Positions 35,669 through 44,988 of a stretch of 64,000 nucleotides of DNA are shown here, piece by piece. Position numbers and translations under genes: made by a program. The stretch is from Parvularculaceae bacterium. GTDB lineage: Bacteria; Pseudomonadota; Alphaproteobacteria; Caulobacterales; Parvularculaceae. Numbering within the stretch: the stretch's first letter is position 1; each line of letters opens with the position of its first letter. Location of the stretch: contig JAJFFV010000005.1 of assembly GCA_021776475.1 (NCBI GenBank), positions 62,001-126,000 on the forward strand, read 5' to 3'. The notes beneath the pieces were generated by a model. The model saw only the letters and a list, made by a program, of their open reading frames with translations, made no database searches and was not told the origin of the DNA.

Positions 35669-36271
35669 ATGACTCTGAACAAATGTATTGCCTCTTTCAG
35701 TATTGGCATCTGCGTACTAGCAACTGCTGCAATTGCTCAAGAAGAGGATGGTGAAAACAGTCCCCCAGGATTTGTCGTTCCTGCAGTTGATACGGAATAT
35801 GGTACAGAATTCATTGAAGACGGAACTCTGGTTCTTGAGATCCCGGTCGTGCTAGAAAACATCCATCCGCTAGTGGAGAGCGTAGGTCTTATTTGTTTCG
35901 TGTACGACGATTCTGATTCAGTGATATTTTACCCATACGAAAGATATTTTACAAAAGCTGAAATGAAAAATGGATTTGACGAAACCGTCACTTTCGTCAT
36001 CAAGCCATCCATTAATACACTTGCGTCTGATGCATCAATGGCAACTTGTGACCTAAAAATCGACGGTTACTTTATGGTGCAGTCTGACCAAAAAAAGGCC
36101 TGTGCCACCGCTTCGGGCGTTCAGAAGAGTTTCCCACCAGAAAGGCTTAAGGGTGCTGTGAGTTCATCCAGTACAGAAACGATCGTAGATAATAATATGG
36201 TTTGCGGTAAAAAATCGGAAGTGTTTCGTCCGTTCGTTTCCGGCACTCCTGAGATTCTGCAAGAAGGTTAG
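35669..36271 (+). CDS. Unknown secreted island protein
   Basis: 200 residues from ATG 35669, 9 bp after AAAGGA; a TTG at 35651 would add six residues. Clear Sec signal peptide (CIASFSIGICVLATAAIAQE). The mature part is acidic with four cysteines that could pair (LICFVYDDSD, ATCDLKIDG, KKACATASG, MVCGKKSEV) and a beta-rich pattern. No known domain recognised. Probably co-transcribed with the repeat protein 26 bp upstream, and probably acts with it outside the cytoplasm. Confidence 0.7.
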   Translation: MTLNKCIASFSIGICVLATAAIAQEEDGENSPPGFVVPAVDTEYGTEFIEDGTLVLEIPVVLENIHPLVESVGLICFVYDDSDSVIFYPYERYFTKAEMKNGFDETVTFVIKPSINTLASDASMATCDLKIDGYFMVQSDQKKACATASGVQKSFPPERLKGAVSSSSTETIVDNNMVCGKKSEVFRPFVSGTPEILQEG

Positions 36272-36356
36272 GAGCGACAACGTTACATCATGGTCTGCCT
36301 GAAAGTGCCCCTCCTGAGAGTCACAGCGCCCCTTAGATTAGCGCCTATCATTTGGT

Positions 36357-36650
36357 ATGAGAAGGGATAAGCAGTACATCCCTTACGCCTGTCGCCATAC
36401 CCGCGCTTCTCGGCTGGTCCAGCGTGGCGTAGACATCAGAACAGTAAAGGATTTTCTCGAACACGCCTCGATCACTACCACAATGATTTCTGCTCACCTC
36501 GCTCCAAAAGATCTGGATCACTCCTCAGAACCCCGCCATTTTCCTCCAATTCTATGGATTGCAAATCGTCTACCCGGTTCGATTCCGGGCGTGGCCACAA
36601 GATCCGCCCATAATGAGAACCAGCAGATGACAGACATGTCTGTCTATTAA
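36357..36650 (+). pseudogene. Tyrosine recombinase C-terminal fragment
   Basis: Only the end of an integrase remains: YACRHTRASRLVQRGVDIRT, then VKDFLEHASITTTM and SAHLAPKDL. This keeps the HxxR box and the LEHASITTT helix of phage-type integrases. The catalytic tyrosine, expected in the segment before AHLAP (usually RYAHLAP), is Ser here (MISAHLAP). An in-frame stop lies just upstream, so the N-terminal two thirds are gone. The reading frame then runs through the tRNA-derived repeat. Confidence 0.8.
36556..36596 (+). repeat. attR-like copy of the tRNA-Cys 3' half
   Basis: 41 bases matching 34494-34536 of tRNA-Cys with two single-base deletions. It covers the anticodon arm to the end of the acceptor stem (GGATTGCAAATC ... 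GTGGCC). Without the 5' half it cannot fold as a tRNA. This is the expected right boundary of an integrated element. Confidence 0.9.
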
Positions 36651-36737
36651 GGACCAGCTCATTTTATTGCTCTTTCCACAGCGACTTTGCTGGACTAAGC
36701 TTTCGATTAGTATCAGGGCGTGTCGTGTGGGGTCTGA

Positions 36738-37019
36738 ATGATAAGCTTCGAAAATTCGTTGCAGTTCTGGTCAGTGGCCGTTTTACTGAGCATTTTGCTG
36801 TTTATTTTTATCGGCGGCCTGTGGGTCTCTATCCAGTCGAGAATGGCAGGCAACAAATACAATATCGACGACGCCTCGCTGTCCAATGACTGCCCAACCC
36901 TGTCATGTGCGGACACGGATCCGAGCGCGACTGAAGATCTACAGGTGCGCGAAGAAGATATGCCAGACAACCAGATCCGCTACCTCCGGCGCACGGCACC
37001 GCGCCGACTACCAGACTAA
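36738..37019 (+). CDS. Small single-pass membrane protein, unknown
   Basis: 93 residues with one strong membrane helix (WSVAVLLSILLFIFIGGLWV, about 11-32) and a polar acidic C-terminus holding two Cys (DCPTLSCAD), ending in a basic tail (RRTAPRRLPD). No clear ribosome site and no recognised family. It sits in the gap between the island and the efflux operon, so it may be a chance frame. The region 36600-36737 shows nothing else. Confidence 0.35.
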   Translation: MISFENSLQFWSVAVLLSILLFIFIGGLWVSIQSRMAGNKYNIDDASLSNDCPTLSCADTDPSATEDLQVREEDMPDNQIRYLRRTAPRRLPD

Positions 37020-37430
37020 CGGCGAAACCGCCTGCGGGATCATTCATGAGTGATTTTTTGGCAACGCCGTGAGGAATAATATTTCCGCTTGATCCGTATC
37101 CTTCCGGGGACACTTCCCTCGGCTATTGCCGACAACGAGCGGCCGACCGCCTGCACACGCCCGACTAACCTAACCATAACTCTTTGTTATTTATGAAAAA
37201 AGTATGCTCTCAGCCCGACAACGCTGGCGTATAAAAAATGCCGGGACTAGGAGCTTATGCTACCCACAAGGCGAACAGTTTCTGCTTCGTTAACCATAAA
37301 AGGTTAAGAGCATTTTAGTTGACCAGAAATGAGATATGGCGTCGCTAGATTGTGTTACTATATAGCAAATTAGGGCGTACATGAATGAGAGGGAAATGTC
37401 GCCGGGTACCCCCCGGGGCATAAGTACATT
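37020..37430. promoter_or_regulatory. Upstream region of the RND operon with TTAACC/GGTTAA palindrome
   Basis: A 411-bp non-coding stretch. TTAACCAT at 37290-37297 is the left half of an inverted repeat TTAACC-N6-GGTTAA (37290-37307). It could be a CtrA-type half-site or the operator of a local regulator. A GGTACCCCCCGGGG-like GC run lies close to the start codon and no good Shine-Dalgarno is seen there. The rest shows no gene. Confidence 0.35.
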
Positions 37431-38990
37431 ATGAAAAAAAAGTTCAACAGCGCGTCAGTTTTCGCTGTTTGTCTCGCCCTGACCGCCTGTGCCACTGCAG
37501 ATCCGGAAAAAGCGCTGGAGCCACTTGATGCACCTGCCAGCTGGACATCCTTGAATGACGTTAAGTCGGCCGGTGGCAATCTTCCCTTACCTCTCAACTG
37601 GGTAACCACCCTTGATGATCAAGCGCTCAACGCGCTCGTCCTCGAAGCTATGCGCTATAACACTGATCTTGGTGCTGCAGCAGCGCGGGTCCAGATCGCG
37701 AAACAAACAGCCGTTTCTGCCAGAGGTGGTCTCTTACCTGCTATTCAAGGCAATCTTCGGGGAAATCAGGACGACTCCGCAACACAGGGCAGTATCGACC
37801 CGACTTCTCAAACTTTTGTCGGCTCGCGCGACTCTTATACGCTGAGCGTTAATGCGAGTTGGGAAGCTGATATTTGGTTGCGGGCAACCGACCGAACGCG
37901 CGCATCCTACCGGGACGCAGCCGCATCGCGCGCCGATTATGATGCAACCCGGCTATCAATAGCCGGCGCCGTCGCGCAAAGCTGGTACAGCCTTATTTCA
38001 GCGCGCCTGCAACGAGAACTCGCTGAACGCGATGTTGCAACCGGTGAAGCAAACCTGCGGATAACGGAGCGCCGATATGAGCGCGGCGTCTCTTCAAGCC
38101 TTGATGTCCGGCTTGCCCGGTCCTCCCTGGCAACAAGTCAGGCAAGCCTGATCGCCAGGCAACAAACCGAGTATGAATCAGCAAGGGCGCTGGAAGTTTT
38201 GCTGGGCCGATACCCGAGTGCAGAAATCAACACGGCTGAAAACCTGCCGGATTTGAAGTCCCTATCTCAGCCTGATGGGACCGTGATCGGCCTTGGCAGC
38301 CCTGACTCGCTGCTCGACAAACGCCCCGACATCCTCGCCGCAGAAAATAGGCTAATGGCCGAGGGTTTGCGCAACAGGCAGGCGCGCAAAAACTTTTTGC
38401 CGTCTTTTCGGTTGTCGAGCAGCGCCATCACCGGCGCCAGTTTCTTCGACAGCATTCTTGACGGCAACAGCATCGCCGTCAACGTCGCCGGCACTTTGAC
38501 CCAAACACTTTTTGCTGGCGGGCAGGTGACCGCTGCACGCAAGCAGCAGAAAGCTGTCCTTGAACAATCCGTATATAGTTATGTTGGTACAGTGCTTGCC
38601 GCTTTCGCAGAGGTTGAAAACGCAATCGCAGCGGAGACTTTTCTCGCAGCACGAGAAGAAGCGTTAAAACTTGCCTTTGAAGAAGCAAGCGCGAGTGAAG
38701 ATTTGACCGAGCGCCAATACATCAACGGCACACGGAACATCTTCAATCTTATTCAGGCGCAGCAGCGGCGTATCTCGAATGAATCTCAATATATCGCCGC
38801 GCGCCAGCAACGGCTGAATAACCGGATTGGCCTTTATATGGCCCTCGGCGGCACATTTGACGTGGGCAACGAAGAATTGGAAATCAACAGGTACACCGGG
38901 GAAAGTAACGTGCCCCTGTTTGCCAGATGGTGGACTCAGGCGCAGGGAACCGCACCTGAAATTAAAACTGATGGGGTGGGGTCGGACTGA
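37431..38990 (+). CDS. NodT/TolC-family outer-membrane lipoprotein of RND efflux
   Basis: 519 residues. Lipoprotein signal with lipobox LTAC (KKKFNSASVFAVCLALTAC, Cys20). Two outer-membrane efflux repeats are visible: one around LVLEAMRYNTDLGAAAARVQ and AAASRADYDATRLSIAGAVA, one around LDKRPDILAAENRLMAEGLR and FAEVENAIAAETFLAAREEA. It forms the exit duct of the tripartite pump. Its stop overlaps the adaptor start (TGATG). Confidence 0.94.
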   Translation: MKKKFNSASVFAVCLALTACATADPEKALEPLDAPASWTSLNDVKSAGGNLPLPLNWVTTLDDQALNALVLEAMRYNTDLGAAAARVQIAKQTAVSARGGLLPAIQGNLRGNQDDSATQGSIDPTSQTFVGSRDSYTLSVNASWEADIWLRATDRTRASYRDAAASRADYDATRLSIAGAVAQSWYSLISARLQRELAERDVATGEANLRITERRYERGVSSSLDVRLARSSLATSQASLIARQQTEYESARALEVLLGRYPSAEINTAENLPDLKSLSQPDGTVIGLGSPDSLLDKRPDILAAENRLMAEGLRNRQARKNFLPSFRLSSSAITGASFFDSILDGNSIAVNVAGTLTQTLFAGGQVTAARKQQKAVLEQSVYSYVGTVLAAFAEVENAIAAETFLAAREEALKLAFEEASASEDLTERQYINGTRNIFNLIQAQQRRISNESQYIAARQQRLNNRIGLYMALGGTFDVGNEELEINRYTGESNVPLFARWWTQAQGTAPEIKTDGVGSD

Positions 38991-40216
38991 TGATACGCAA
39001 AATTTTGGTCGTTCTGGGGACGATCGGCGGTACTTTGGCGATTGTGATCGGCGGGGTGGCAGTCATCTCCATTATGGCACAGCTGGCACCGAAAGCGCCG
39101 GAGGTGACCCCCGAAATTCAGGCTCCGGCGGTGTTTTATGTGGAGGCTAAATCCGAAACGGTAAGTCTCAACGTTGTGGCGCAAGGGGAAGTCAAACCCA
39201 AAACAGATATTACCCTAACCACACAGGTTGCTGGCAAAGTTCAATCTGTCTCTGATAGTTTCGCCGATGGCGGTGCTTTTGACAAAGGCGACGTCCTGAT
39301 CCAGATCGAACCTGACGATTACAGAAACGCCGTGACCAGGTCGGAAGCCAGCCTAGCTCAAGCAGAGCAGGCATTGCGACTGGAAGAAGCAGAAGCTGAA
39401 CTCGCCCAGCGGGACTATGACGAACTTAACGGCGACCGGGACAGCGATGGCGGGCCGTCTTCTCTAACGTTGAGGGTGCCACAACTGAATCAGGCGAAAG
39501 CCAATTACGATGCCGCAAAGGCTGATCTCAACAGCGCAAGGCTTGGTCTCGCGCGCACGACCATACGGGCACCATTCAATGGACGAGTTCGGCAAAAAAA
39601 CGCTGATGTCGGACAATATGTTGGACCGGGCACTGTCATGGGGCAAATATTCTCGACGGATGTCGCCGTGATCCGCCTGCCGATGACCGATGACGATCTC
39701 GCCAGGATCGCCCTCCCCTTGGCCTTTATCGGTAACGGGCCGAAGGTAAATTTCTCGGCAACGGTGGCCGGCCGGTTACGGAACTGGAACGGTCATATCG
39801 TTCGAACCGATGCCGCGGTTGACGCGACGACGCGACAAATATCAGTGATCGCCGAAGTTCAAGATCCGTATGGCGCCGGCGCCGACAACGGCTTTCCATT
39901 GGCCGTTGGTCTTTTTGTCACTGCCTCGATTGTGGGTCCGAGCATTAAGAACGCCATGATCCTTCCTGCAATAGCCGTCCAGAACGACAATACCGTGTAC
40001 GTTGTGAATGACGATGACGAAGTTGAGCAACATGCTGTTACGGTTGCCTCGAGCACGCCACGCGGCGTCATTGTCACGGGTGGACTGACGGAAGGCATGA
40101 AAGTCATTGTCTCACGGCTCGGGACCGCCCGCGTCGGTGATAAAGTTCGGCCACTGCCGCAAGCAGGCGGAGATAAACCATCCAATAAATCAGTAAGCAC
40201 CACAGGGTCAAACTGA
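38990..40216 (+). CDS. RND efflux periplasmic adaptor
   Basis: 408 residues. An N-terminal anchor helix (ILVVLGTIGGTLAIVIGGVA) precedes a lipoyl domain split by a hairpin (ITLTTQVAGKVQSVSDSFAD ... RTTIRAPFNGRVRQKNADVG) and a beta-barrel plus membrane-proximal domain (MILPAIAVQNDNTVYVVNDD). Start and stop overlap the neighbouring genes by one base each (TGATG), so the three pump genes are tightly coupled. Confidence 0.95.
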   Translation: MIRKILVVLGTIGGTLAIVIGGVAVISIMAQLAPKAPEVTPEIQAPAVFYVEAKSETVSLNVVAQGEVKPKTDITLTTQVAGKVQSVSDSFADGGAFDKGDVLIQIEPDDYRNAVTRSEASLAQAEQALRLEEAEAELAQRDYDELNGDRDSDGGPSSLTLRVPQLNQAKANYDAAKADLNSARLGLARTTIRAPFNGRVRQKNADVGQYVGPGTVMGQIFSTDVAVIRLPMTDDDLARIALPLAFIGNGPKVNFSATVAGRLRNWNGHIVRTDAAVDATTRQISVIAEVQDPYGAGADNGFPLAVGLFVTASIVGPSIKNAMILPAIAVQNDNTVYVVNDDDEVEQHAVTVASSTPRGVIVTGGLTEGMKVIVSRLGTARVGDKVRPLPQAGGDKPSNKSVSTTGSN

Positions 40217-43200
40217 TGAGCGGTATGATCAACTGGTGGGCGCGTAACAGCATCGCGGCCAATCTGCTGATGATAGCTATCTTTATCGGAGGTTTTTTCA
40301 CATTTCTGGGACTTGACCGGGAAGTCTTTCCGAGCCCCAAAATCAATGCGGTAACCGTGACTGTCGTTTGGCAAGGCGCATCACCGATTGAAATTGAAGA
40401 ACAGATCATTCTTCGCATTGAGGAAGCGGTCTCCGGAATTGACAATCTCGATGACATTAATTCTACCGCCCGAGAAGGAAGCGCACGCGTCACCATATCC
40501 ATGATAGAGCGTGCCAATTTTACTGAATTCCTGAATGAGGTAAAAAGCCAGGTAGACGGAATAAGTACCCTGCCGCGCGATGCCTTCCCTCCCATCGTCA
40601 AACGGTTCAGTTTCAACAATCAGATTTTCTCAATCTCACTTGCAGGTGACATCGAAGAGCGCGAGCTTTACAGACTTGCCCGTCAATACCGGGATGAACT
40701 TGCCGCGCTGCCCGACGGCTCACCGCTTGTCTCAGTCAATGGGGCGCGATCAGAAGAAGTTTCAATCGAAGTATCGGAAGAAGCGCTGCGCCGGTACGGG
40801 CTGACTTTTGACGACATCGCCCGTGCGATCCGTGGCAGTTCATTTGATGGATCTTCGGGGACAGTGCGAACTGAAACGGGCAGTATCAACCTCAGTGTCC
40901 GAAACCTTGCCGATACGCAAGATGAGTTTGAACGAATTATCGTCACGCAAAACCAGGACGGCTCGTTTGTCACTGTCGGTGACGTCGCCACCGTTATTGA
41001 CGGATTTGTCGATGCAAAATTCAAGACTGAATTAAACGGAGAGCGATCAATTTCGCTCGACATCAACGCCCCAGAAAATTTCAACGTCGTACAATTATCT
41101 AAGGCCATCAACAATTGGGTTGAAGAAAAACGCAAAGAGCTGCCACCGACCGTGGACCTGGACATCCAGTTCGACTTTTCTGAGGCATACACTGAGCGGA
41201 TGGAGCTTGTCAGCTCGAACGCGCTAACCGGTCTCGTTCTGGTGATGATCGTGCTGGTGTTGTTTTTGCGACCGGTTGTTGCTTTCTGGGTCGTTATCGG
41301 AATTGCTACGGCCTTTACCGGGGCGTTTATTCTTATGCCATTTGGCGGCGTCACCTTGAACATGCTGTCGCTGTTCGGCTTGTTGTTGGTAATTGGCATC
41401 GTTGTTGATGACGCGCTTATTGTTGGCGAAAGTATTCACCGACAGACAGAACGGGGAAAAACCGGCCTGGATGCCGCAATGATCGGCACCCAGCTTGTCG
41501 CCAAACCGGTCTTCTTCGCTGTGATGACAACCATGATAGCGTTCCTGCCCTGGGTGTTGATTGGCGGGCCGGTTTCCCAGCAAACTTTGTACATCACCTA
41601 CACGGTGATCTTTGCTCTGACTTTTTCTCTGATTGAATCATTCCTGATTTTGCCCGCTCACTTGTCACACATGAAGCCGGTCAACCAGACAAACTCATTC
41701 AATCGTTTTCAGCAAAAAGTTGCTGACAGCATGGTCTGGTTTGCCCAAACCTTCTACCGACCGCTGATTTCGTTGAGCATCAAATTCCGCTGGATGACAC
41801 TTGCGTCGTTCACAATGTTGTTTGCGCTTGCGCTTGCATTGCCTGCCCAGGGCTGGATCAGACTTGCCTTCATCCCTGACGTCGAAGCACCTTTTATCAG
41901 CGTGAACGTCACGCCGCGTGAGGGCACACCCTATGCGCGCAATCTGGAAGTATATGATATTCTTGAAGCGGCCTCCGATGAGCTGCAAGCAGAACTCAAG
42001 GCTGAACAGGATGGCAACGAGCTTATTCAGAGCATATTTGTTTTCGCCAGTGAAGGTGGTGCGGGATCGTTCATGACCCTCAATGACGGTGACTGGCGCA
42101 CAATCAGCGCGCGGGAAATCGCGGACCGTTTGCGAAAAAAAATCGGCGATATCCCTGATGCGGAATCCATCGATATTGGTTTTACCCTGAGCAATGGTGG
42201 CAATGATCTTAATTTCGGTATCGAGACCGATGATCTTGACGAGCTGAGGCGTGCATCTGCTGACATCATTGCGTATATAAGTGGTATCAATGGCGTTTAT
42301 GACGTCCGAAACCAGTTACAGTCTGTGACCGATGAAATTCAGGTGAGCTTCAAACCCGGTGCTGAACGGTTCGGCATGTCATTGGTCGAGGTTTCCCGGC
42401 AGGTACGGCAGGCATATTTTGGAGAAGAGGTTCAACGCCTGCCGCGGGAAGGCGAAGATGTCCGCGTCATGGTCAGGTATCCCAAGGAAACGCGCGAAAG
42501 CATTGAAAGCTTGCAAAGTTTCCGTATCCGGACTCCAGATGGGCGGGAGATACCGTTATCCGCCGTCGTCAGCATAAGTTACGAGCCGAGCTATAGTCAG
42601 ATCAGACGATTTGGCAGGAAACGGTCAACAACCATCACCGCGGATGTCCGAGAAGGTATCGATTCCAACGCGATCACAGCTGAATTCTACAAGACATACT
42701 TCCCCGAATTCAAAAAACGTTTCCCAGACGTATCAATAGCGCAACGCGGTCAGACACAAGCACAGGCCGAGTTCTTCCAGGAGTTGGGCGCACTGCTGCT
42801 TTTGGCAATCCTCGCAATGTACATGCTCGTCGCGATCGGTTTTTCTTCTTACTTCCAACCGATCCTGATTATGTCCGCCATCCCGTTCGCTCTGATGGGT
42901 GCGATCTTCGGGCATATATTCTGGGGTGAGAGTTTTGGTGTTTTCTCAATCTTCGGCGTGTGCGCCGCAGCCGGAGTTGTCGTCAATGACAACTTGGTGC
43001 TTGTCGACTATGTAAACCGGTTACGAAGAGAAGGGGCAGGCGCAGTGACGGCCCTGGTCGAAGCGGGGGTGGCTCGTTTTCGACCGATTGTGCTCACTTC
43101 CATTACAACCTTTATCGGCCTGGTTCCGATCATGCTCGAACAATCTATCAACGCAGACTTCCTGCGGCCAATGATTGTATCCTTGGCTTATGGGGTCCTG

Positions 43201-43410
43201 TTCGCGTTGTTCGTCACCCTCTTGTTCGTGCCCGCGCTTTACGCCGCGGGTGCTGACATAGCCCGGATTTTCCGGGGTCTGTGGACCGGTGAACGACAAC
43301 CAAGTTTGGGTCAGGGCGACTCTCTTTCGGGTCTTGTCCCCGATGTCGACTCGATGTTGGAAGACGAGGATGGCGATGGTCCCGACCGACATCCCGCGCC
43401 GACCGAATAA
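40216..43410 (+). CDS. RND efflux transporter permease
   Basis: 1064 residues, typical for AcrB-type pumps. N-terminal membrane helix after SGMINWWARNSIAANLLMIA, porter domains, and the proton-relay helix VIGIVVDDALIVGESIHRQT with the Asp-Asp pair. A second copy follows (helices near YMLVAIGFSSYFQPILIMSA and VCAAAGVVVNDNLVLVDYVN), and RPIVLTSITTFIGLVPIMLE. The charged tail ends GDGPDRHPAPTE. Substrate cannot be told from sequence. Last gene of the operon, ended by the terminator at 43527. Confidence 0.96.
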   Translation: MSGMINWWARNSIAANLLMIAIFIGGFFTFLGLDREVFPSPKINAVTVTVVWQGASPIEIEEQIILRIEEAVSGIDNLDDINSTAREGSARVTISMIERANFTEFLNEVKSQVDGISTLPRDAFPPIVKRFSFNNQIFSISLAGDIEERELYRLARQYRDELAALPDGSPLVSVNGARSEEVSIEVSEEALRRYGLTFDDIARAIRGSSFDGSSGTVRTETGSINLSVRNLADTQDEFERIIVTQNQDGSFVTVGDVATVIDGFVDAKFKTELNGERSISLDINAPENFNVVQLSKAINNWVEEKRKELPPTVDLDIQFDFSEAYTERMELVSSNALTGLVLVMIVLVLFLRPVVAFWVVIGIATAFTGAFILMPFGGVTLNMLSLFGLLLVIGIVVDDALIVGESIHRQTERGKTGLDAAMIGTQLVAKPVFFAVMTTMIAFLPWVLIGGPVSQQTLYITYTVIFALTFSLIESFLILPAHLSHMKPVNQTNSFNRFQQKVADSMVWFAQTFYRPLISLSIKFRWMTLASFTMLFALALALPAQGWIRLAFIPDVEAPFISVNVTPREGTPYARNLEVYDILEAASDELQAELKAEQDGNELIQSIFVFASEGGAGSFMTLNDGDWRTISAREIADRLRKKIGDIPDAESIDIGFTLSNGGNDLNFGIETDDLDELRRASADIIAYISGINGVYDVRNQLQSVTDEIQVSFKPGAERFGMSLVEVSRQVRQAYFGEEVQRLPREGEDVRVMVRYPKETRESIESLQSFRIRTPDGREIPLSAVVSISYEPSYSQIRRFGRKRSTTITADVREGIDSNAITAEFYKTYFPEFKKRFPDVSIAQRGQTQAQAEFFQELGALLLLAILAMYMLVAIGFSSYFQPILIMSAIPFALMGAIFGHIFWGESFGVFSIFGVCAAAGVVVNDNLVLVDYVNRLRREGAGAVTALVEAGVARFRPIVLTSITTFIGLVPIMLEQSINADFLRPMIVSLAYGVLFALFVTLLFVPALYAAGADIARIFRGLWTGERQPSLGQGDSLSGLVPDVDSMLEDEDGDGPDRHPAPTE

Positions 43411-43441
43411 TTTTAAGGTTTCAGCAAGAAACTTTCACTTG

Positions 43442-43456
43442 TTAAGACGTTGTTAA
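43442..43456 (+). promoter_or_regulatory. Perfect CtrA-type box TTAA-N7-TTAA
   Basis: TTAA at 43442-43445 and TTAA at 43453-43456 with exactly 7 bases between, the full CtrA consensus. A TATATC follows at 43477-43482, 18 bp after TTAACT, so the box may overlap a -35 element as in Caulobacter CtrA promoters. Any transcript would run into the hairpin at 43527 after about 70 nt. Confidence 0.4.
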
Positions 43457-43526
43457 CTTTTTCAGCGCATCCTGTTTATATCTTCTCCCAAGAAGATACC
43501 CCACCATACCCCACGACAGTGAGTAG

Positions 43527-43557
43527 CGGCTCTGCCTCCCCAAGCAGAGCCGTTTTT
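43527..43557 (+). terminator. Strong rho-independent terminator, possible end of a small RNA
   Basis: CGGCTCTGC (43527-43535) pairs perfectly with GCAGAGCCG (43544-43552) around the loop CTCCCCAA, followed by TTTTT. An 8-bp hairpin (TATCTTCT/AGAAGATA, loop CCCA) lies just upstream at 43479-43498. It surely serves the RND operon. With the CtrA box and TATATC upstream it could also end a short independent RNA with C-rich loops. Confidence 0.85.
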
Positions 43558-43641
43558 CATGAAACAAGTTTCTGCATCTAGGTCCAAAATAACCGTAGAT
43601 TTGGCCAAAAGCCTTTGCTATAGCGCTGGTTCCACGGCTTA

Positions 43642-43717
<76 letters not shown>

Positions 43718-43856
43718 CTTAAAACACTGAAAACATTGGATGTTATTTAGGTGGCCGGTCAATGAAGAACAAATACGCACCACCGCTTATGTATTGGCGA
43801 AATGTGGCAGTTTCCACAACCTATCATGTACTTTTGTAACAGATCCTTAGCACACC

Positions 43857-44861
43857 CTAAAATTCGTCAAACGCTTCTGCCACGAGGGATTCAATCTGGG
43901 TGACTTCGTCGTCTGTGAGCTTTTTAAACTCTCCTGATCGCCTCTTGATGCCAAGTTTGCCTTCGTTTTGCCGAATGAAGATAATCAGGTTCTGGGCCAA
44001 GCGATCAGGCATTTCGACGAAGTCATGATCCCGTTAAGAGCGGCGTCATTGCGTTTCAGATAGTCTATCTCGCGCGGCAGGTCCTCCTCCACGGTTCGTT
44101 TGACGCAGGCATAGAGGAACTCAGCTTGCTCTGTGCAATCGTAAAAACGGTATAGGTCAGCCGTATCGTTGGACACCTCAACATTCTTTTTAGGCGAGGC
44201 GTGCCACTCTATATAGTCCATCAACGGCGCCGAGTGCGACTGGAGCACTTTTTTGTAGTCATCTATTCGATCAACCATGACGGATGAAATCGGGAATACC
44301 ATTCCGGGCAGCGTAAATCCCCGTTCCGCAAGGACATGATGAACGAGACACCGATGAAGCCGTCCATTGCCATCCTCCAGCAGGTGGATGTTGACAAATC
44401 CAAAAGCGATAACCGCCGCCTGCAGACAGGATCAATATCAGAAAGGCGTAACCGGTTGTTGCAGACATTTTGTCCTGTCATCAGGTTGAACACATGCTCG
44501 GGCCGTGCCCCAATAAATTCAGGCAACGGATCACCATTGTGGTCCCTTTCGCCCAGGAATACTCCCTCTTCCCGATAGCCAATTGTTGTAAATCGGTCAT
44601 CACCGATAAGTATCCGATGCAAGCGATAAATCTCGGTTTGATTGAGCGGCCTTCTGCCAGCTTCGAGAACGGCGCGTCCCCACCGTTCAATCTTGTTACG
44701 CGGCGGTCTTTCGCCTTCTTTTTCAAAGAATTGGTCGCGGAGACGTGAGCATGCAACGGCAGTATAAAGATCAAGTCAGCCTGCTCATCCGGACCATTCC
44801 TCACACCGCTGAAGAGGAGGTCTTTGCCCTCAAGGACGGAACTGCCTTTAATCTGTTTCAT
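43857..44861 (-). pseudogene. Fic-family protein, three frameshifts
   Basis: A complete Fic coding sequence can be read only by changing frame near 44778, 44425 and 44025. Pieces in order: SSVLEGKDLLFSGVRNGPDE; LDLYTAVACSRLRDQFFEKE, then NKIERWGRAVLEAGRRPLNQ and FIGARPEHVFNLM; AFGFVNIHLLEDGNGRLHRC, then LPGMVFPISSVMVDRIDDYK and FYDCTEQAEFLYACVKRTVE; finally VEMPDRLAQNLIIFIRQNEG, to the TAG at 43857. The active-site motif HxxxEDGNGRxxR is intact, so decay or sequencing errors hit only the reading frame. Fic proteins transfer AMP or related groups to target proteins. Start taken at the ATG at 44861 and uncertain. It lies head to head with hipBA. Confidence 0.82.
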
Positions 44862-44940
44862 CGCGAAAATATCGCTAGAGGAAATTATCGGCAATTCTCA
44901 ATTTTGCCGGTAAATATCAGTGAGCGACGACATTTACTAT

Positions 44941-44969
44941 TTGTCAGCGTTCGCCGACATATATATAAT
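44941..44969 (+). promoter_or_regulatory. hipBA promoter with operator palindrome
   Basis: TTGTCA at 44941-44946, a 17-bp spacer and a perfect TATAAT at 44964-44969. The imperfect palindrome TGTCAGCG-TT-CGCCGACA (44942-44959, 7 of 8 pairs) covers the -35 and spacer. This is the expected site for HipB autorepression. The start of transcription would fall near 44976, which rules out GTG 44920 and ATG 44968 as the main hipB start. Confidence 0.7.
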
Positions 44970-44988
44970 GTCAACAAACGGTGACTTT

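Larger units (their letters stand above)
34541..36596. mobile_element. Decayed genomic island inserted at tRNA-Cys
   Basis: A 2.05-kb segment bounded on the left by the intact tRNA-Cys and on the right by a 41-bp imperfect copy of its 3' half. An integrase C-terminal fragment overlaps the right end. Cargo is two unknown proteins, probably secreted. Base composition is visibly AT-richer than the flanks. The element looks immobile: the integrase is truncated and the right site has lost two bases. Confidence 0.8.

Noticed and set aside
36713-36970. Leftward 85-residue frame opposite the small membrane protein
   Set aside because: No ribosome site, no domain and poor codon character; the plus-strand frame with a membrane helix is the better candidate.
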